Shown: one piece after another, positions 42,955 to 51,899 of the stretch
Layout of the letters: every line of letters begins with the position of its first letter
Position numbering within the stretch: the first letter of the stretch is position 1
IMG/VR virus record: IMGVR_UViG_3300042356_000309
Location: 1-64,000 of that record
DNA from: a virus
Reading direction: 5' to 3' (one strand)
Length of the DNA stretch: 64,000 nt
Program-made: the position numbers and the translations under genes
The notes under the pieces: generated by a model
Database searches by the model: none
Told to the model about the DNA's origin: nothing
What the model saw: the letters and a program-made list of their open reading frames with translations, nothing else

Positions 42955-45390
42955 TTATCTAGGTTCAAATGATGATAAATCAAACGCATCTAATGAATCT
43001 TCCTCTGATTCAAAGTTCATTGGAGGAAGGTTATTCTTTCTTTGGTTAATTAGATCAGACTGACGTGTAGCTTGAAGGTCAACTCTTTTATCTTTAGCCT
43101 TCTCACGCTCCTTCTCTCTCTTCATTAATCCATCAGTCTCGATACCCTTAAGCTTCATGTTATACTCAAACTCAAGTGCCATTAGTTCCTTCTTAGCCGC
43201 AACCTCATACTGCATCTTCTGAATGTCGTACTGAGCTTCTGCTTCTTTAATAGAAATCTTAGACTGTGCCTCAATCTGAGCTGTCTGTTGTTTCTGCTCT
43301 GCTGCTGCTTGCTGAGACTGCATGTTGATCTGCATCTGTATCTGAGACTGTTGATCCTCTCTCTGTTGTTGCTTCTCAACTCTTCTCTTTCTCTTAACCT
43401 TAAGCATCTCATTTGCAAGCTTAAGATTCTTGATCATTCTAATATCAATAGCGTCCTCTAGATCAATCTGACCAGACTGTAGTGCTATCTGTATATTCTG
43501 TTCAACCTGCGCCTTCTCTTCCTCATCTGGCTCTAACTCTATAAAGATACCAAAAGAGTGAAGATATAGATTCTGAATGTCTTCTAGTATAGCTAAGTTG
43601 TACTTACCAACCTGCATAGCAAACTCGTCTCTAAAGTCTGCATAGTTTAGTATGTCAGCAATTCTAAGTGATAGGCACTCAGCAAGTCTCTTAGTTATAT
43701 TAAGACCTCCATTTAATATGTGTCTTGTAGCAACGTTACTATTTAATGCAGCTAACTTCTGAACCCCAACAAGTGTATCTGGATGAGGCGTAGATCCATC
43801 TCTAGCTTCATTTAATCCAGTCACGTCACGGATCATGTTCAAGTTATAGTTATAGTTACCAATAAGTGCAGACATCTTAGACTGACCACTGTTAGTACTC
43901 AACTCTTGAATAGGAATTCTTGCATTGTTAAACTCACCGTCACCAGTGTAGCTCCTACCTATAACGGAACCAGTCTGGAAATATAACTTAAGCGCATCCT
44001 CTGGATTGTATGCAGCACCTGTACCAAGATCAACCTCGTTAATACCGTCAGCATCAATGAATACACCGTCAGGTATAATTCTTGACATTACCTGCTGTAG
44101 CTTCAAGTGAGTTAACTGAATCTGATCTGCAAATGGAACCATTCTCTTAACTAGAGATTGTATCTGCCCCTTATACATGCTAGGCGCATTTATAACGTAG
44201 TTACATAATGCTTTCTGAGTTGCAGCTTCTGGACGAACCATATTCTTTAGTAAGTCCCACTTAATAAGTATGTTACTACCCATTACAAGAACACCCTCGT
44301 ACCAAACATCCTTTACAACATCTATCTTCTCAAACTTTTCGTTCTCTCCTTCTGGATTGAATCCCTCGTCTCTTCTAATTACTCTCTCACCTCCGTTGTC
44401 TAAGAACTTCTTCTTATATACAAACCTCTTGTCAGACTTGTAGTTGAAGTATAGTAGAGTAACAACCTCTTCATTAAATATGTCATCCTGGAACTGTCTG
44501 ATAACTGGAAAATAGTTATACCATGCAGAACCAGAGTTCTTTATATCAACTAACTCTTCTTTTGTTAGGTTAGGATTAATCTTTCTTAACTCGGTATAGT
44601 GTACCTGCTTAACCTCTCCTACATAGTATATATCAGAAAAGTCTGGCTTCTCTGTATAGCTATAGATAAGCGCAGCTGGATCAACATAGCTAACCTGTAG
44701 CCCTGCCCCTACTAAGAACTCATGCTTCGCAGCACCAATACCAATCTCAGTAATATCTTTATCGATCATAGGCTTTACAACGTCCCTATAATCGTTCATC
44801 TCTAATAACGTGTTAATCGCAACCTCTTCAGCTATCTCAATAGATGGTTTATACTTAAGCTGCATGTACAATGCAAGCTCCTCATCTGTTTCTGGAATCT
44901 CCTCCTGTGGAACATTGAAAGCATCAATACCAAACTGCTCCTTTGTCTGAACAAGCAAATCACTTGCAAGCATGTCTGCCTCAACCATCTCTTGGAACGC
45001 ATTCTTCTTCTCTGCTGAGTTTATGTCTTGTGCTGATGCCTTGATAGCGTATAGCCTGTCGTTCATACCGTTAACAACGATATCGACAAACTTAGGTATA
45101 ATCTGTACTGGCTTCCAGTCTAGGTTCAAGTAAGATAGGTCGCCATTAATAGCCAATAAGTCCTTGTACATCTGCGTAGGCTGTTCACCACGAGCGTACA
45201 GTCGCAACTTATGGAACTCTAAGTATTGATCGTAATACCTACAACTACCAGAGTTAACTCGCTTAAACCATTCTCCCTCAATTGCTTTCCCTACCCTCAG
45301 ACCATACTCCTTTGTATTCTTCTCTGAGTCAGTAGCCATTTGATTTGGAAAAGGTGTGCTACTTATAATTACAGATGGTTTGCTATCCAT
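42955..45390 (-). CDS. Portal protein (811 residues)
   Basis: Size and order (terminase, portal, scaffold, capsid) fit the crAss-like portal. Typical parts: a clip/wing region with DVVKPMIDKDITEIGIGAAKHEF, then RSYTGDGEFNNARIPIQELSTNSGQSKMSALIGNYNYNLNMIRDVTGLNEARDG in the stem-to-crown region, and a very long glutamine/lysine coiled coil (EKQQQREDQQSQIQMQINMQSQQ…) near the C-terminus that probably forms the barrel inside the capsid. It starts on base 45390, which it shares with the terminase stop. Confidence 0.8.
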   Translation of the reverse strand: MDSKPSVIISSTPFPNQMATDSEKNTKEYGLRVGKAIEGEWFKRVNSGSCRYYDQYLEFHKLRLYARGEQPTQMYKDLLAINGDLSYLNLDWKPVQIIPKFVDIVVNGMNDRLYAIKASAQDINSAEKKNAFQEMVEADMLASDLLVQTKEQFGIDAFNVPQEEIPETDEELALYMQLKYKPSIEIAEEVAINTLLEMNDYRDVVKPMIDKDITEIGIGAAKHEFLVGAGLQVSYVDPAALIYSYTEKPDFSDIYYVGEVKQVHYTELRKINPNLTKEELVDIKNSGSAWYNYFPVIRQFQDDIFNEEVVTLLYFNYKSDKRFVYKKKFLDNGGERVIRRDEGFNPEGENEKFEKIDVVKDVWYEGVLVMGSNILIKWDLLKNMVRPEAATQKALCNYVINAPSMYKGQIQSLVKRMVPFADQIQLTHLKLQQVMSRIIPDGVFIDADGINEVDLGTGAAYNPEDALKLYFQTGSVIGRSYTGDGEFNNARIPIQELSTNSGQSKMSALIGNYNYNLNMIRDVTGLNEARDGSTPHPDTLVGVQKLAALNSNVATRHILNGGLNITKRLAECLSLRIADILNYADFRDEFAMQVGKYNLAILEDIQNLYLHSFGIFIELEPDEEEKAQVEQNIQIALQSGQIDLEDAIDIRMIKNLKLANEMLKVKRKRRVEKQQQREDQQSQIQMQINMQSQQAAAEQKQQTAQIEAQSKISIKEAEAQYDIQKMQYEVAAKKELMALEFEYNMKLKGIETDGLMKREKEREKAKDKRVDLQATRQSDLINQRKNNLPPMNFESEEDSLDAFDLSSFEPR

Positions 45391-47663
45391 TATTTTTTTA
45401 ATTGACTTTTATTGCCAGTACTATTATCGTATTTTGCAAATTTAATACTTATTTTTGATTTCTCCTCTTGACGTGCAATCATATTGTTTCTTGTAGCCAT
45501 AATTGCTAGTCCAGAACTAATCGAGGCATCGTGCTTTGTTCTATTGTTTATATCGAACCTAGCCCAGTCTTCTAACGTTTTAGTGAAGTACATGCTTCCC
45601 ATCTCCTCTGGATCTCTATACGTACCCTCTTGATCGTAACCCACATACTCTTCGATGTACGTGCCTATAGCTGATGCGTGAGCCTGTTTTACATCCTCAG
45701 ATGAGTTAGGTATACCACCAAGCTCTAACTCTGTCTTAGAGAGGTTAGAAGAGTGCTTGTCTGGTCTGTTCATAGAGAACCCTCTATACCCCCTATTCTT
45801 TAGATGATAGAGAAGCCTTGTCTTGTTATTCTCTATAAGTATAGGCATACCATAGAAAACAATTGCCATCAGCACATCCTCAAAGAATATCTCTGCTGTC
45901 TGTGTCCTAGTTACGTACTCTAGAAAGAACTGGTTAGTAGGACTACCCTGTTCCATATGGAACTTAGTCTTACCGTGCAGTGATCCGTTAGAACCTCCTC
46001 CACCTACTGGACCAGATATGTCATAGGGGTCACACCCAAATGCACCCATGTGTTCGTTCCCAGGTCTGAACCTTCCTGCTCTATCCTTAACTACATTGTT
46101 TCTAATACCGTTTCCTGGAATCCACGATACCAAGAACCTTCCAGATGGATCTGGTGACCATACAACCTCTGTATCTAGCTCTCCATTCTTCCAGTGAAAG
46201 TTCCCCCTTGTTAGTACCCTATCCTTAATTAGGGAATCATTATAATCAATCTGCTGATATATCTTAGAAAGGTTATACAACGACTGTCTTGACTCATCAC
46301 GAAAAGCATGAGATTCAGTTCTCGGATACTGTCTATAAAATTCATTGAGTGCGTCAGGGTCGTTTTTAAGCGCATTAACTTCATTATTCCAATATGTAAT
46401 TACTCCAGTTTTAATTAGCTCCCCATCTATTCCCACAACTGGCTTTGATGGGTCCTCGAATACTGGAAAACCGTACTCGTCTATAAACCCTTCAAAGTTC
46501 CACTCCATAGGTATAAATAAGGAATATAGACCAGACTTTGTCTGGCCGTTGGCAGATCTCCTTCTAGGGTCAGAGTCCATGTATAGCCTCTTGAAGTTAT
46601 CACCACCCTTTGATAGTGCGTTAGACGTTGATCCCATCATACACTTACCAATAACCTTGCTACCAAGACGTAAACAGGTCTTTGTTACCCTCCAGTTATT
46701 TAATATGTTGTCTGGCTTCATCCACTTACCACTTTCATCGTGTATGAGCATCAGAAGCTTCTCACCATCGTATGAGTTGTCAGCAGTGTTCTTCCAGTCT
46801 ATCGTAGTGTCTAGACCCTCCATCACCTCCTGTCCCTCATCGTTCATGCTCCTCTTAGTGATCTTGGATGCAGGAACCCTAAACGATAGCTCTGTCTTTG
46901 GATTATCCATACCATCCTGTATCGGTTTGAAGAAGAACGGGTAGTTCTTTACGATAGGTACAACCTTATCTGTAAACATCTTCTTGGCATCAGTACCAGT
47001 CTTTGATAGTATGCCGAGTCTAGAGTCTTTAGATATTGTACCTATATTACATACCTCACCAGAACTCATGAACGAGAAACCACTACGTCTGTTCTTTAGG
47101 TAGCACATACCGTATGACCTGCTGTCGGCCTTGCACGCCTCCCAGAATATATAGAATAGTCTGTTCGACTCTCTGAAGTCTGGTAGACCTATATCTATCT
47201 TAGACCACTGTAGATACATATAGTGTGTACCAGTTATGTATGTAGGGCTACCGTTATTTATAAACCAGTAACCGTTGTCTCTTCGATCAAACTCGCCCTC
47301 TATATAGTCTACCCACTGAGACTTAAATATGTTATCTCTTCTGGTCCACTCAAAGAACGTCTTTATCTTCTGTAACTCTTTGGGTGATTCTGTAGGATGC
47401 CACCTATTTCCTAAGTTATCTACCTCTTTAGGTGTGCTTGGAAGTGCTATATATAGACCGTTTATCTCGTATATATCACCTATGGTTCCGTCCTTTGATA
47501 TAACTACAACGTCATACTGATCGTCATATCCATACTTCCATGACTTTGCCTTATTTCTTACGTGCATAGCGTTCTTGTTAACGTGATCGCTAACAACCCT
47601 ATGCAGTTCATAGTTACTACTTCTTTCCGCTTGACTTTGCTCTTCCCTCTGCAAATCCACCAT
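45390..47663 (-). CDS. terL: Terminase large subunit (757 residues)
   Basis: ATPase domain: Walker A-like KNRRSGFSF (about residues 190-198) and Walker B LLMLIHDES with the catalytic glutamate in DE (about 310). Nuclease domain: FGCDPYD, IENNKTR and NRTKHDASISSG supply the three acidic positions of the RNase-H-like fold. About 750 residues is normal for crAss-like TerL. It drives packaging into the procapsid. The start overlaps the small upstream gene by 47 bp. Confidence 0.85.
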   Translation of the reverse strand: MVDLQREEQSQAERSSNYELHRVVSDHVNKNAMHVRNKAKSWKYGYDDQYDVVVISKDGTIGDIYEINGLYIALPSTPKEVDNLGNRWHPTESPKELQKIKTFFEWTRRDNIFKSQWVDYIEGEFDRRDNGYWFINNGSPTYITGTHYMYLQWSKIDIGLPDFRESNRLFYIFWEACKADSRSYGMCYLKNRRSGFSFMSSGEVCNIGTISKDSRLGILSKTGTDAKKMFTDKVVPIVKNYPFFFKPIQDGMDNPKTELSFRVPASKITKRSMNDEGQEVMEGLDTTIDWKNTADNSYDGEKLLMLIHDESGKWMKPDNILNNWRVTKTCLRLGSKVIGKCMMGSTSNALSKGGDNFKRLYMDSDPRRRSANGQTKSGLYSLFIPMEWNFEGFIDEYGFPVFEDPSKPVVGIDGELIKTGVITYWNNEVNALKNDPDALNEFYRQYPRTESHAFRDESRQSLYNLSKIYQQIDYNDSLIKDRVLTRGNFHWKNGELDTEVVWSPDPSGRFLVSWIPGNGIRNNVVKDRAGRFRPGNEHMGAFGCDPYDISGPVGGGGSNGSLHGKTKFHMEQGSPTNQFFLEYVTRTQTAEIFFEDVLMAIVFYGMPILIENNKTRLLYHLKNRGYRGFSMNRPDKHSSNLSKTELELGGIPNSSEDVKQAHASAIGTYIEEYVGYDQEGTYRDPEEMGSMYFTKTLEDWARFDINNRTKHDASISSGLAIMATRNNMIARQEEKSKISIKFAKYDNSTGNKSQLKK

Positions 47664-47913
47664 TTCCAGTATCTATTATCTTTACCGTTCCCTCATGGAA
47701 CTTTGATCTCTCAGAATCTATTCTGTCTAGCATAAATAACGCATCCTCAAAAGCTAATCTCTTAGCAGCTGCTGCATTCTTCATCTTGTCAGCAGATATA
47801 TCGTCTTCGCTATTGTTTATGATTGGGTCATTAAGTACGTTTATAAGCTCATCTACAGCCTTTTCTGCTGCCCTTAATAACCTATCCTTCTTACCCCTTA
47901 AATCTTCAGACAT
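47617..47913 (-). CDS. Possible small terminase or packaging accessory (98 residues)
   Basis: Helical and charged, starting MSEDLRGKKDRLLRAAEKAV, with an AAAAKRLAFEDALFMLDRI helix and a basic C-terminus. It lies directly upstream of and overlaps terL, the usual position of a small subunit. No sequence signature proves it, so this is context-based. Confidence 0.5.
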   Translation of the reverse strand: MSEDLRGKKDRLLRAAEKAVDELINVLNDPIINNSEDDISADKMKNAAAAKRLAFEDALFMLDRIDSERSKFHEGTVKIIDTGNGGFAEGRAKSSGKK

Positions 47914-48452
47914 AAGCTACTTAATTTCATTCTGTATAACTTCTTGTTGTCTATCCTAAATTCATATTCAGACTCTGGTTTGAATGATACTAAGTCTCCA
48001 GTTTTAACGTGCTTATTTTCTGGTATATATCTAACGTATCCGTGCAGATATTTCTCCACGTCTGTGCTTAGTATATAGTCAGAGTTATCGTTATCTATAG
48101 GCTCTACAAAGCAGAACGGATATGGAGCATTCCACTCGCTCTTACCGTATAGAAATATTTGATCTAACTCAACGATAAATATATCCTCATCATAATGGTT
48201 CCAGCTTGACCTCTCGTTACCCTTCATGTCGTAGTATATTCTAAATACATTATGATGAACGATAACAAAGTCTCCAACAGATATATCTCCGTCATATCCT
48301 ATTGGAACACTGTCTACTATCCCTACCCTGTTCGTTACAGTATGGTCCTCCTGTGATGATGATATCACAAAATCAATGTCTCCATACTTACGTACAGAGT
48401 CGTATCTCTGACCATTAAATGGCCTTATCACAAAGTAGTGAGGTGACTTCAT
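47898..48452 (-). CDS. Protein with two GroES-like barrel segments (184 residues)
   Basis: Two similar segments end in the same way. About residues 60-105: VGDFVIVHHNVFRIYYD…EDIFIVELDQIFLY. About 147-184: TGDLVSFKPESEYEFRIDNKKLYRMKLSSLCLKI. Each resembles the co-chaperonin pattern GDxVxFxxxxxxxxxxxxxxLYIMxxxDILAI. It may be a structural protein reusing that barrel, or a GroES-like partner. A true groES is coded at 55005-55286. Confidence 0.55.
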   Translation of the reverse strand: MKSPHYFVIRPFNGQRYDSVRKYGDIDFVISSSQEDHTVTNRVGIVDSVPIGYDGDISVGDFVIVHHNVFRIYYDMKGNERSSWNHYDEDIFIVELDQIFLYGKSEWNAPYPFCFVEPIDNDNSDYILSTDVEKYLHGYVRYIPENKHVKTGDLVSFKPESEYEFRIDNKKLYRMKLSSLCLKI

Positions 48453-48670
48453 TAAAAGTTGATGTTATACTCTATTGAAACTGGTACGGTTGATCCTACA
48501 GACTTCCACTTTACAGCTTCTCCGTCCTTCTCAACCCATATATCATATAAACCTTCGTCTGTTCTCTTGATATCAAATACAACGTACTCACCACCCATAA
48601 CTGGCTTCCCTACCTGGAAATGCATAGCGTTCAGTGGGTCAGTACCTATTGATATCTTTCTAATTATCAT
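48452..48670 (-). CDS. Small conserved crAss-like phage protein (72 residues)
   Basis: MIIRKISIGTDPLNAMHFQV, then KWKSVGSTVPVSIEYNINF at the end. This start and end pairing is a pattern I recognise from short proteins of crAss-like and related Bacteroidota phages. It overlaps the genes on both sides by 1-4 bp. Function unknown. Confidence 0.75.
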   Translation of the reverse strand: MIIRKISIGTDPLNAMHFQVGKPVMGGEYVVFDIKRTDEGLYDIWVEKDGEAVKWKSVGSTVPVSIEYNINF

Positions 48671-48912
48671 GAGATTTCTCCTGTTTGGCCGTTCACGACA
48701 CCCTCACCATACTTCTCATAGATCTCTTTCTGAATAACAGCGAACTCGTTCTGAGACATATCTACATTCATAAGCGTAGACTGCTTGTCGTTCTTAAGTC
48801 TCTCTTCTGTAATTGTGATGTCAGCTAGACGTGATCTAAGTTCAACGTAACGTGTTCTTGCAGAGTTGAATCTTTCTAGCTCTTCTGGTGTTAACATTCT
48901 AGTTTCTTCCAT
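48667..48912 (-). CDS. Small coiled-coil protein (81 residues)
   Basis: The ATG at 48912 gives MEETRMLTPEELERFNSART; upstream extension from 48960 would read through the promoter. One long helix (YVELRSRLADITITEERLKN) then an acidic tail. Its own promoter lies at 48934-48960. Unknown role; the coiled coil suggests a structural or chaperone part. Confidence 0.7.
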   Translation of the reverse strand: MEETRMLTPEELERFNSARTRYVELRSRLADITITEERLKNDKQSTLMNVDMSQNEFAVIQKEIYEKYGEGVVNGQTGEIS

Positions 48913-48933
48913 TTTATTTAATTTAATTTGTGA

Positions 48934-48960
48934 CAAATATAATAAAAAAAATCCTCGCAA
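48934..48960 (-). promoter_or_regulatory. Bacteroidota-type promoter before 48667-48912
   Basis: On the minus strand TTG, 16 bp, TATATTTG, 21 bases upstream of the ATG. The -33 TTG lies in the loop of the preceding terminator. Confidence 0.55.
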
Positions 48961-48968
48961 GAGGATTT
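48949..48968 (-). terminator. Terminator after 48983-49417
   Basis: Perfect 8-bp stem AAATCCTC / GAGGATTT with a four-base loop. On the minus strand it runs directly into a TTTTTTTT tract. Confidence 0.85.
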
Positions 48969-48982
48969 GTTTTTAGTTTGCG

Positions 48983-49417
48983 TTATAAACTGTGTGTAAA
49001 TATTTCTATATATAAATTTGATATTGCCCCATTTGCAGCCAATCCAGAAAGATAACTCTTGAATGACACTGAATTAGCTCCACCAAAAATAAATTCAAAT
49101 GCCTTGTCTTTTGAGTTAGAAACCGATATTATACAGCCAGATTTTCCAGATGCAAATGTTCCAGTAGAAGTAAATAAAAAATCACCTACACCAACATATG
49201 TCCATGTTCCAGCTATTGTGTTTCCAGGTACCTCAACAGTAGTTGGGGCTGATGTTGAAACCTGGCTAATGTATGCTCTATATACCTTTTGAGATGTCTG
49301 AATATCATATAAAGATTGAGCAGTAATGTTTTTAGTATTACCAGTTGTTGCATCTGAAGCTAGAATCTTATCTCCAGGACTTGGAGCTGTTACAGCGTAA
49401 TTATTAATTTTTCCCAT
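48983..49417 (-). CDS. Small fibre-like virion protein (144 residues)
   Basis: MGKINNYAVTAPSPGDKILASD followed by TGNTKNITAQSLYDI is a common start of Bacteroidota phage fibre or head-fibre proteins. The C-terminal ~85 residues are beta-rich (GTWTYVGVGDFLFTSTGTFASG). It has its own -7 box and terminator, so it is a one-gene unit; high expression is likely. Confidence 0.65.
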   Translation of the reverse strand: MGKINNYAVTAPSPGDKILASDATTGNTKNITAQSLYDIQTSQKVYRAYISQVSTSAPTTVEVPGNTIAGTWTYVGVGDFLFTSTGTFASGKSGCIISVSNSKDKAFEFIFGGANSVSFKSYLSGLAANGAISNLYIEIFTHSL

Positions 49418-49421
49418 ATTG

Positions 49422-49429
49422 CAAATTTA
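49422..49429 (-). promoter_or_regulatory. -7 box TAAATTTG before 48983-49417
   Basis: Perfect TAnnTTTG match five bases before the ATG. No TTG at the usual distance. Confidence 0.45.
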
Positions 49430-49446
49430 ATAAATAAAACAATATA

Positions 49447-49478
49447 CTTTTTACAGTAGCATACTGTTTTGTAAAAAC
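49447..49478 (-). other. Inverted repeat between 49478-49618 and 48983-49417
   Basis: Minus strand TTTTTACA ... TGTAAAAA with a nested ACAGTA-TGC-TACTGT palindrome. There is no T run after it, so an operator or processing hairpin is as likely as a terminator. Confidence 0.4.
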
Positions 49479-49618
49479 TATTTACCTTGACCTCTATATG
49501 CCTTTCTGTAATTCTTGCTGCTTTTGAGTCTGCTTATCTTAGTCTTAGCGTGAACACCAGGACGCTCAACGTGTTTTGCTACTCTAGCAACTAAATCTTG
49601 TACCTTTAACTTAGCCAT
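49478..49618 (-). CDS. Small basic conserved protein (46 residues)
   Basis: MAKLKVQDLVARVAKHVERP, then GVHAKTKISRLKSSKNYRKAYRGQGK. I recognise this short, strongly basic pattern from other Bacteroidota phages. Its start overlaps the amidase stop by 8 bp. Possibly a virion-DNA or RNA-binding protein; unknown. Confidence 0.75.
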   Translation of the reverse strand: MAKLKVQDLVARVAKHVERPGVHAKTKISRLKSSKNYRKAYRGQGK

Positions 49619-50294
49619 TTCTTAGTGATTTTAACATTTCTATTATCTTAGGTTGAGGCGTGATATCAATCTTGTCTCTTCTATATGAGTTGTGAGTATA
49701 TAACCCATTTGCTCCAGACAGTGCATTCTTTGATACTGTCCACATATCATTCTCCTTATAAGTTATATCTATACCATAGATCTTGTTCCAGTACTGCAAT
49801 AGATTCTTAACCGACTCTATCTGCTTGTCTGTATACAAATGAAAGTGCTTGTATCCCTTATAAGAGTCAGATAGTGTACACACCTGATCAGCAGGAACTT
49901 CCTTATCTACGTAGTTGTAGAACTTAGATCCTACCTTATCTAGTGCTCCCCAGTTACATATCTCAATACCTATTGATAACTTGTCTAGGTTCTGGTATGT
50001 AACCTTGTTAGCAGAGAACACCTCCTGCTTTACACCTAAGTGATATGCCCAGTACTTAGAAGAGAATCCCTGTACGATCTCTCCGTCATACGAGTTTGTT
50101 GAACCCTTTCCAGAAATAGCAACGCAAGTGGCGATTCTGCCCCTGTCATCGTTATTCCAGTTGATCATTGTGTTCAATGCTGAAGAGTTTCCAGCAGTGT
50201 GATGTAAAACTATTTGTTTTTTAGCAGTCTCTTCCTTAAGGTACTGTGATTCTGATAGAGAGTACTGCTTAATTTTTGATAAAAAATCTGACAT
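49611..50294 (-). CDS. N-acetylmuramoyl-L-alanine amidase endolysin (227 residues)
   Basis: Amidase_2 (T7 lysozyme-like) zinc site: IVLHHTAG (first H), YWAYHLG, the catalytic-site IGIEICNWG, and KHFHLYT with the later H near the C-terminal part. It cleaves the amide bond between MurNAc and L-Ala of peptidoglycan at the end of infection. No signal peptide, so it needs the adjacent holin. Last of the holin/spanin/amidase cassette. Confidence 0.85.
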   Translation of the reverse strand: MSDFLSKIKQYSLSESQYLKEETAKKQIVLHHTAGNSSALNTMINWNNDDRGRIATCVAISGKGSTNSYDGEIVQGFSSKYWAYHLGVKQEVFSANKVTYQNLDKLSIGIEICNWGALDKVGSKFYNYVDKEVPADQVCTLSDSYKGYKHFHLYTDKQIESVKNLLQYWNKIYGIDITYKENDMWTVSKNALSGANGLYTHNSYRRDKIDITPQPKIIEMLKSLRNG

Positions 50295-50295
50295 A

Positions 50296-50790
50296 TTAAT
50301 ATTTATTAAATTTAAGTAGTGCTATTGATGCCAATAAAAGTCCTGCGGCAATAACCCATATCCATGGACCCTTCTTATTTTCTTGTCTTGTCTGAACTAT
50401 TTCAGCCTTCTTAGTCTGCTTGTGCTGCTTATCGTCTGACTTCAGCTGCATCTTTAGGCTATCGTTCTGTAGTTTCATCATCTTTTCTAGGTGATCAAAC
50501 ATATCCTGCATCGCCTTTCTTTCTTGTCTAGTGATGCCGCTAGTTATAGTATTCGTAACAGTATACGGAAAGCTGTCACGTATAATTTGTTTAGTCTCAT
50601 AAGATTTGGTTATGTTATTGAATACTGTATCTGTATCATATACGTACTGCCAAACAGTGTCTGGTTTAATCACAGCACCCTTTCTTTTTGCTATCTCTAT
50701 ATGCTTCTTTGCCTTAGACAAATGCTTCTCTACTGAACAAGAAAAAATAGTTACAGCACAACAGCAAATAATAATTATTCTACAGATCAT
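50296..50790 (-). CDS. Unimolecular spanin (u-spanin) candidate (164 residues)
   Basis: A hydrophobic N-terminus ends in a lipobox (VTIFSC, Cys at about residue 18), a charged periplasmic coiled-coil region follows (MQDMFDHLEKMMKLQNDSLKMQ), and a membrane span lies at the very C-terminus (about 143-160). A lipoprotein anchor plus C-terminal inner-membrane helix in one chain is the u-spanin layout that fuses inner and outer membranes in lysis. It lies between holin and amidase. Confidence 0.75.
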   Translation of the reverse strand: MICRIIIICCCAVTIFSCSVEKHLSKAKKHIEIAKRKGAVIKPDTVWQYVYDTDTVFNNITKSYETKQIIRDSFPYTVTNTITSGITRQERKAMQDMFDHLEKMMKLQNDSLKMQLKSDDKQHKQTKKAEIVQTRQENKKGPWIWVIAAGLLLASIALLKFNKY

Positions 50791-51292
50791 CCTTTGTCTC
50801 TTTTATAAATCCAGTAAAGTACTTTATCACATCTCTAATCTTCTTGGTCATCTGCCAAACAGTCTTAAGAATATTGTTACCAGTTATGTCAAAATAATTC
50901 TCGTTAATCGAAGATAATTCGATTAAGCAGAAAATAATTAACAGAAAGTTGGTACATATTGCTTGTGTTGGCAACTCTATAGCCACTCCAAAATACTTTA
51001 TTGACCCATCTATAAACGGAGTCAAAGCATAAAAATCTATCGGGAATAATGCTATTGCAAATAGAAGATATCCAGCACCCTTGTAGATGTATCCTTTTCT
51101 AAGCATGTTAGATCTGAACACATCTCTAAATAATCTTCCTTCCTTGTTGGCTAATCTTTTTAGAGATATAAGTTTTACAAGTGTATCAATAACCATCATA
51201 AATATAAGAAGTATTACACACAACTCTATTGGTGTAAAGAAGCTGAACACTCCTATTATTAGTGACGTTAGCTTCTTCACCTTATCGTACAA
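50780..51292 (-). CDS. Phage holin (170 residues)
   Basis: Three hydrophobic segments at about residues 10-38, 70-90 and 100-130, the last containing TNFLLIIFCLIEL. A basic linker (LKRLANKEGRLFRDVFRSN) and a charged tail follow a typical holin plan of the larger kind. It is coded before the u-spanin with an 11-bp overlap and would time pore formation for the amidase. Confidence 0.75.
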   Translation of the reverse strand: MYDKVKKLTSLIIGVFSFFTPIELCVILLIFMMVIDTLVKLISLKRLANKEGRLFRDVFRSNMLRKGYIYKGAGYLLFAIALFPIDFYALTPFIDGSIKYFGVAIELPTQAICTNFLLIIFCLIELSSINENYFDITGNNILKTVWQMTKKIRDVIKYFTGFIKETKDDL

Positions 51293-51594
51293 TTATTAGA
51301 CGTTCCATTTCCGCACCCATACACGTTACATACCCTAACATCACAATATATTACAGATCCAGACCATCCTGATTCTATAAATAAATCTTGCTCTGTCTGC
51401 TCTTCAATTACCTCTTCATCTTTATACCATACAAATCTAGGCTGAGATGTACCGTAGTTCCATGTACCTATATCACATGTAATTGTAGTATTAATTACTC
51501 CAGTTCTTGGTATACTTGGAGGAGTAGTATTTACTGGTACTCCAGTAAACCTTACCTTATTTGTTTGTGATGATGTGAAACCGAATCCAAACAT
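51277..51594 (-). CDS. Ig-like domain protein (105 residues)
   Basis: Beta-sandwich pattern with a tryptophan-centred strand (RFVWYKDEEVI) and paired cysteines (TCDIGTW ... IYCDVRVCNVYGCG), as in immunoglobulin-like virion domains. Such domains decorate phage surfaces and bind carbohydrates weakly. It shares one base with the preceding gene. Confidence 0.65.
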   Translation of the reverse strand: MFGFGFTSSQTNKVRFTGVPVNTTPPSIPRTGVINTTITCDIGTWNYGTSQPRFVWYKDEEVIEEQTEQDLFIESGWSGSVIYCDVRVCNVYGCGNGTSNNCTIR

Positions 51595-51887
51595 TACTTC
51601 AATACTAAAACAACGCTTCCAGAAGCTAGTTCAACCTTTGAAAATGGGCTCCCTATAGACAAAGGAGTTATAATAGCTCCAGCCTTAACAGCTAATAATG
51701 GATCTGCAATCTGAAGAGAAAGAACAGGCGTTACAACCGTTCCAGTTGGATCAGTTACCTCTAAAGTATCAAAAATTGTATCCTCTAGAACAGATATCAT
51801 ATATACTGTACCTGTATATGCTGATGTGTCGTTTAAAATGTATGACCCACCTCTTGCTGTTAGTATTTCTCCGTATGAATTTGGCAT
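51594..51887 (-). CDS. Small beta-rich virion protein (97 residues)
   Basis: Starts MPNSYGEILTARGGSYILND. Mostly beta-strand and hydrophobic-polar alternation (LAVKAGAIITPLSIGSPFSKVELASGSVVLVLK), like small head-fibre or adaptor proteins. Function inferred only from fold pattern and neighbours. Confidence 0.6.
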   Translation of the reverse strand: MPNSYGEILTARGGSYILNDTSAYTGTVYMISVLEDTIFDTLEVTDPTGTVVTPVLSLQIADPLLAVKAGAIITPLSIGSPFSKVELASGSVVLVLK

Positions 51888-51899
51888 AACTATTAGTTT

